This document shows positions 7,201 through 9,941 of a DNA stretch of 9,941 bases, piece after piece. Positions within the stretch are counted from its first letter, which is position 1, and each line of letters starts with the position of its first letter. Source of the DNA: an uncultured Gammaproteobacteria bacterium (GTDB lineage Bacteria > Pseudomonadota > Gammaproteobacteria > SZUA-140); the NCBI GenBank assembly GCA_945788675.1, contig CALZMY010000014.1, forward strand, positions 1-9,941, read 5' to 3'. Under the pieces are notes generated by a model. The model searched no databases, had not been told where the DNA came from, and saw only the letters and a list, made by a program, of their open reading frames with translations. The position numbers were made by a program, and so were the translations under genes.

Positions 7201-8355
7201 ATGACAGCAGGATTTTTTTTAGACACCGTTCTCGATGAGACGCAACACATCTCTGCGACGCCAGCACTCTGCAAACGGGTGCGTTACCGAAAAAGCAGTT
7301 GCCAAAACTGTGTGGATGTCTGCCCAGACAGTGCCATCACTTTATCGCCAGGCCCAGCCATTAACGACAACTGCTCTAACTGTGGCCTGTGCCAGAGTGC
7401 CTGCCCCACTGAAGCCTTTCAAAGTGACTTTCATATTGACCAGCAGCTTTCGAAAGAAGTGGAATCGTTACTCAGTAAAGCGCCGTCAGCGAGAAAAAAG
7501 AAAAAATTATTTATTCACTGCAGCCAGGCTGACAAACAGGATAAAAGCTCGCTTGCTATTCGCTGCCTGGGAAACGTGGGCGAAAATTTATTCCTAAATG
7601 CAGCGCTCTCTGGCCTGGATGAGATGCACTTAACAAAAGGCCACTGCTCGCAATGCCATCTAAAAAATGGAGAGACACTGCTGACAAGCTCGATATCAAC
7701 CTCTCAGGCAGTTATAGAAAATATGGGAATAGAAGAGTTCACACTGAGCTTAAATGAAGCGCAAAAAGATAATAGTAAGCCTGCGTCATTAAGCCGTAGA
7801 GAGCTCTTTGAAAAAATCTCTCATCGCATCACCGCTAGTGAATCATCCAGTCTGTCTGAGCAGGCCGACGGGCGCGTTAGCCATGAGATGCTTGAAATGA
7901 AGGATGGGAAACGAGTGTCCCCCAAAAGGGAAACGCTGCGTAAGCTGATAGAACAAAATGAGTGGGATGTTACCAATGTGAGCAATCCACAAACAGCGCT
8001 CCCGTGGAAAAAAATGAAAGTAGATGAAGCGAACTGTGTCGCCTGCGCAATCTGCGTCAACGTATGCCCCACTGGGGCGCTTACCAAGGTATTTGAAAAC
8101 AACCAGGTCGTTCGACACCTGAATAACAGTCTATGCACTAACTGTCACCTATGCCAGGAGGCCTGCCCCGAGCAGGTCATTAGTTTTGAAGAAAATTACG
8201 CCGTTACTGATCTCATTGAAGATAAAACACACGTTGTCGCCAGAATTGATATGACTTCATGCGCCATATGCGGGGAAATCAATCCAGCAAGATACGGCGA
8301 AATATGTGCCACTTGTGATAAACGGCAAGTCTCGCCAATGTTTATGAATAACTGA
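7201..8355 (+). CDS. Multi-cluster ferredoxin with central MvhD-like Cys region
   Basis: A 384-residue protein without signal peptide or membrane helix, so probably cytoplasmic. The N-terminal dicluster ferredoxin uses Cys24/34/37/41 (first Cys displaced) and Cys58/61/64/68. The centre has Cys107, Cys122, Cys149 and Cys152 in a pattern like IRCLG...LFLNAALSGLD...GHCSQCH, reminiscent of the MvhD/FlpD hydrogenase delta domain. After a polar linker (~185-270) comes a second dicluster ferredoxin, Cys279/282/285/289 and 312/315/318/322, then a CxxC...CxxC knuckle at 354/357/369/372 that could bind zinc or iron. AGGA lies 8 bp before the start, 5 bp after the chaperone gene. Possible roles are electron supply to maturation, or linking the cytoplasmic redox pool to the enzyme. 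No exact family is recognised. Confidence 0.8.
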   Translation: MTAGFFLDTVLDETQHISATPALCKRVRYRKSSCQNCVDVCPDSAITLSPGPAINDNCSNCGLCQSACPTEAFQSDFHIDQQLSKEVESLLSKAPSARKKKKLFIHCSQADKQDKSSLAIRCLGNVGENLFLNAALSGLDEMHLTKGHCSQCHLKNGETLLTSSISTSQAVIENMGIEEFTLSLNEAQKDNSKPASLSRRELFEKISHRITASESSSLSEQADGRVSHEMLEMKDGKRVSPKRETLRKLIEQNEWDVTNVSNPQTALPWKKMKVDEANCVACAICVNVCPTGALTKVFENNQVVRHLNNSLCTNCHLCQEACPEQVISFEENYAVTDLIEDKTHVVARIDMTSCAICGEINPARYGEICATCDKRQVSPMFMNN

Positions 8356-8359
8356 CGCC

Positions 8360-8402
8360 GCACTACTATGGAGAGCTATGCGAATAGCGAGCGAGGTAGT
8401 GC
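8360..8402. repeat. Imperfect hairpin after the cluster
   Basis: Outer arms GCACTAC (8360-8366) and GTAGTGC (8396-8402) enclose a perfect inner stem GCTAT-GCGA-ATAGC (8375-8388). It starts 5 bp after the last stop codon, so the cluster's transcript ends in a stable structure. No U-tract follows, so it is not a canonical intrinsic terminator. It could act as a 3' stabiliser or be a REP-like palindrome. Confidence 0.55.
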
Positions 8403-8490
8403 AAGCCCCTCAGTCTCTCGAGAGCCAAGGCGTGAGCGAGGTGACGAGGACACCCGAGGCCTGATGGTTGTCTCATGAAAGGAGTTGAAC

Positions 8491-8524
8491 TGATCCATGA
8501 ACGGATCTGATCCATGGACGGATC
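8491..8524. repeat. 17-bp tandem duplication
   Basis: TGATCCATGAACGGATC (8491-8507) is followed at once by TGATCCATGGACGGATC (8508-8524), differing at one base. Each unit carries the inverted pair GATCC...GGATC, so the array is also palindromic. No function is assigned. Confidence 0.85.
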
Positions 8525-8668
8525 ACTTCTTTAACGAGTACCACGACACAATCGCATTCCTCTATAAAGACGAAGTGCCACACTCACCACTGCATTTCAG
8601 CCCGGCCACCTATACTTCTTAGCAGTTATGTTTTTTTTCAGGAAAGGGTAACACCTTCTTAACTCCTA

Positions 8669-9013
8669 CTATTCTGGAGACCCCCAAAGTAATTCATCTA
8701 AATCCTTACTCTCATCAGAACCGAGTGGCACAACCTTGCCACCGATGAAGTGCACACCCTCTTTCTCTAGCAAACTTTTCTGCTTATTATACGCCCCACT
8801 ACCAACTTCAAAAGCTAGCGTACGATCAGACTTTACAACACGATGCCAGGGTAGCGGTTCAGCTGAACGACTCATGGCTTTACTCACCATGCGTGCATGG
8901 CGTGGATATCCAGCTACCCGTGCGACCTGGCCATAACTCATAACCCGACCACTCTTTATACTGGAAACCGTTTTCCAAATCGCTTTATCGAATTTAAACT
9001 GAGTCTCAGACAT
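8669..9013 (-). CDS. atl: Alkyltransferase-like DNA-binding protein (ATL)
   Basis: A 114-residue MGMT C-terminal-domain homologue. The active-site motif is PWHRV (55-59), with Trp56 where alkyltransferases have the acceptor Cys (PCHRV). Such proteins cannot accept the alkyl group; they bind O6-alkylguanine, flip the base and hand the lesion to nucleotide excision repair, as known for Schizosaccharomyces Atl1 and E. coli YbaZ. Other conserved parts are SYGQVA (Tyr27, lesion-binding turn) and HARMVSKAM (Arg41, the arginine finger). The length is normal for the family. The start codon is 2 bp from a fragment of the dispersed repeat, and no strong ribosome site is seen. It is unrelated in function to the redox cluster and transcribed towards it. 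Confidence 0.92.
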   Translation of the reverse strand: MSETQFKFDKAIWKTVSSIKSGRVMSYGQVARVAGYPRHARMVSKAMSRSAEPLPWHRVVKSDRTLAFEVGSGAYNKQKSLLEKEGVHFIGGKVVPLGSDESKDLDELLWGSPE

Positions 9014-9015
9014 GC

Positions 9016-9037
9016 ATTAAGGAACCTCTGATTAATT
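9016..9037 (-). repeat. Inverted fragment of the 168-bp repeat terminus
   Basis: ATTAAGGAACCTCTGATTAATT is the reverse complement of the terminal ~20 bases of the direct repeats (identical to the right copy as far as it is visible, one mismatch to the left copy). It lies immediately upstream of the alkyltransferase-like start, so it forms that gene's 5' leader. The sequence beyond it diverges from the long copies, although the 9079-9127 hairpin reuses the CCCTTGGGT theme. Confidence 0.8.
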
Positions 9038-9078
9038 CTGAGCGGATAGAAATGAGAGTCAAAATATTCAAATGAGAA

Positions 9079-9127
9079 GTGCCCTTTGGGTGTAAGGCGC
9101 TAAACGCAAGGAATACCCAAGGGGCAC
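9079..9127. repeat. 15-bp-arm hairpin
   Basis: GTGCCCTTTGGGTGT (9079-9093) and ATACCCAAGGGGCAC (9113-9127) pair over 15 bases with two mismatches, around a 19-base loop. The CCCTTGGGT core also occurs in the 168-bp repeats. In the 241-bp gap between the two minus-strand genes it could act as a terminator for the upstream VOC gene or be a diverged member of the repeat family. No T-tract follows on the minus strand. Confidence 0.6.
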
Positions 9128-9142
9128 TCAGTAGCGAACCTA

Positions 9143-9158
9143 TTGCTAAGATTAGCAA
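9143..9158. repeat. Perfect short palindrome TTGCTAA-GA-TTAGCAA
   Basis: Seven-base arms separated by two bases lie between the VOC and alkyltransferase-like genes, about 130-145 bp upstream of the latter. The size and spacing fit an operator for a dimeric regulator. No regulator is encoded nearby, so the role is unproven. Confidence 0.35.
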
Positions 9159-9254
9159 CGCAGAAGTTGGATATTTTGGGCTCATTGCTACTGTTCATGA
9201 ATAAATTGGAGGCTCCTTAAATATAGCTTTAACAAATTTGACCTGGTTGCCGGG

Positions 9255-9653
9255 CTATTGTTTGAAATACTGTTTAAAATCTTCACTCGGTTCACGCTCA
9301 GAAAAAATATACAGGGAAATGCCATTTGGATCTTGTATGGCAAAACCTCTGTCTCCCCACGGATGATCCTCCAGAGGAACAATAGCCTCTAACCCTGCTT
9401 CTGTAAGTCTTTGATATGCCTCATCGACATCATCAACAGAAAAATTATACATGAGTCCGGCGCCACTACTAAGCTCATGCTCAAGTTGTTGTGGCGACAT
9501 AAACTGCAGTGTTGATGATCTGTTTCCAAACGCGAGATTTACATACCAACCACAATCAAAAGTGACTTTTGCGCCAAAATATTTGACATAAAAATCTCTG
9601 CTTTCCTCGACTTTGTTTGTGGTGAACGCTGATGATAATGAGTTTACTATCAT
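9255..9653 (-). CDS. VOC superfamily (glyoxalase/bleomycin-resistance-like) protein
   Basis: A 132-residue protein of one complete vicinal-oxygen-chelate unit built of two beta-alpha-beta3 modules. The family signature is clear in the second half: VDDVDEAYQRLTEAG (73-87) and PWGDRGFAIQDPNGISLYIF (98-117). The first module holds ESRDFYVKYFGAKV (17-30). Ser/Ala occupies the N-terminal position where metal-binding VOC enzymes usually carry His, although Glu119 near the C-terminus is in the expected place, so catalytic metal binding is doubtful. AGGAGG lies 4 bp before the ATG, which fixes the start. The family spans glyoxalases, antibiotic-binding proteins and dioxygenases, and the substrate cannot be predicted. 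It is separated from the alkyltransferase-like gene by 241 bp, so they are probably independent. Confidence 0.88.
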   Translation of the reverse strand: MIVNSLSSAFTTNKVEESRDFYVKYFGAKVTFDCGWYVNLAFGNRSSTLQFMSPQQLEHELSSGAGLMYNFSVDDVDEAYQRLTEAGLEAIVPLEDHPWGDRGFAIQDPNGISLYIFSEREPSEDFKQYFKQ

Positions 9654-9706
9654 AGTTCCTCCTTTTTTCGTTGAAGTCTGATGACCTGAAAAGCTGCGCT
9701 TTAATT

Positions 9707-9772
9707 GTCAGGCGACCAAAGGAAGTGTCCGTAGTGCGAGGAACGAAGTGACGAAGCCATCTCCTAACTTGA
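9707..9772 (-). repeat. Degenerate inverted relative of the 168-bp repeat
   Basis: GTCAGGCGACC (9707-9717) is the exact reverse complement of 9902-9912 in the right-hand repeat. GCGAGGAACGAAGTGACGAA (9736-9755) imperfectly complements the CGTCACGCTTCGCTCG part of that repeat. The segment resembles the common intergenic palindrome of the form GCGAGGAGCGAAGCGACGAA seen in many proteobacterial genomes (from memory). Together with the adjoining copy it could fold into a long imperfect hairpin. Confidence 0.5.
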
Positions 9773-9773
9773 T

Positions 9774-9941
9774 GAATCTTATAGTGCTGAGACTGCCGTC
9801 CTAAAGGATTTGGACTTCCAGTACCTAAAGGTATTCCCGGTGGTCTCCGTCACGCTTCGCTCGTACCGCAAGGGTGAAATACCCTTGGGTGTACTTTCTA
9901 CGGTCGCCTGACACATGACGTAATTAATCAGAGGTTCCTTA
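9774..9941 (+). repeat. Long dispersed repeat, right copy
   Basis: Direct copy of 1-168 at a constant offset of 9773, 160 of 168 bases identical. The internal hairpin CAAGGGT-GAAAT-ACCCTTG is intact at 9869-9887. The sequence reaches the window edge, so the repeat may continue. Homologous recombination between this and the left copy would remove everything between them as one circle. Confidence 0.9.

Larger units (their letters stand above)
8356..8668. other. Convergent intergenic region, no gene
   Basis: This 313-bp gap separates the plus-strand cluster from the minus-strand alkyltransferase-like gene. It holds an imperfect hairpin (8360-8402), a palindrome CTCTCGAGAG (8415-8424), a GAGCGAGGTGACGAGGACACC stretch (~8434-8454) and a 17-bp tandem repeat (8491-8524). 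A run of eight T at 8631-8638 follows a weak ACTGC/GCAGT pairing, too loose to call a terminator. The rest (~8525-8625) shows nothing recognisable. Confidence 0.7.

Noticed and set aside
7821..8138. Two overlapping minus-strand open frames inside the ferredoxin gene
   Set aside because: Shadows of a plus-strand gene with strongly conserved CxxCxxCxxxCP motifs; no ribosome sites.
8605..8638. Intrinsic terminator before the T8 run
   Set aside because: The only upstream pairing is a 5-bp ACTGC/GCAGT stem with a very long loop, too weak to support.

Overview
The window looks like an accessory respiratory locus from a proteobacterium, most likely a gammaproteobacterium. That placement is an inference from gene style, a DmsB-type iron-sulfur subunit, a TorD-type chaperone, an alkyltransferase-like protein of the E. 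coli YbaZ type, and abundant intergenic palindromic repeats. No rRNA, tRNA or other phylogenetic marker is present, so it is tentative.

The core is a five-gene, tightly spaced plus-strand cluster (759-8355). It encodes: (1) an exported c-type cytochrome with nine CxxCH haem sites, six of them in tandem near-identical ~69-residue mono-haem domains joined by polyproline linkers, preceded by a run of 16 aspartates; (2) a 1011-residue Tat-exported molybdopterin oxidoreductase of the DMSO reductase superfamily, closest by motif to the tetrathionate reductase TtrA branch, with Cys as likely Mo ligand and a possible lipobox; (3) a four-cluster [4Fe-4S] electron-transfer subunit with no signal peptide; (4) a TorD-like assembly chaperone; and (5) an unusual multi-Cys ferredoxin with two dicluster domains, a central MvhD/FlpD-like Cys region and a C-terminal zinc-ribbon-like knuckle. 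No NrfD/TtrC-type membrane quinol subunit is encoded here. The simplest model is that the Mo enzyme and its iron-sulfur subunit exchange electrons in the periplasm, or at an outer-membrane surface, with the multihaem cytochrome instead of directly with quinone. The substrate (sulfur oxyanion, selenium or arsenic oxyanion, or other) cannot be decided from sequence alone.

Upstream (169-758) is a long non-coding leader with a cluster of GTAAC half-sites spaced about one and two helical turns apart, a plausible operator for an unknown regulator, and a 133-bp segment bounded by 14-bp inverted repeats. Downstream (8356-8668) is a convergent intergenic region with hairpins and a 17-bp tandem duplication. 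Two unrelated minus-strand genes follow: an alkyltransferase-like DNA repair protein (8669-9013) and a VOC/glyoxalase-family protein (9255-9653).

The whole window is bracketed by two direct copies of a repeat of at least 168 bp (1-168 and 9774-9941; 8 mismatches, no indels). A third locus, in inverted orientation just upstream of the alkyltransferase-like gene, shares the repeat's 3' terminal ~20 bp. The module may therefore be embedded in a dispersed repeat family and could be lost or moved by recombination between copies.
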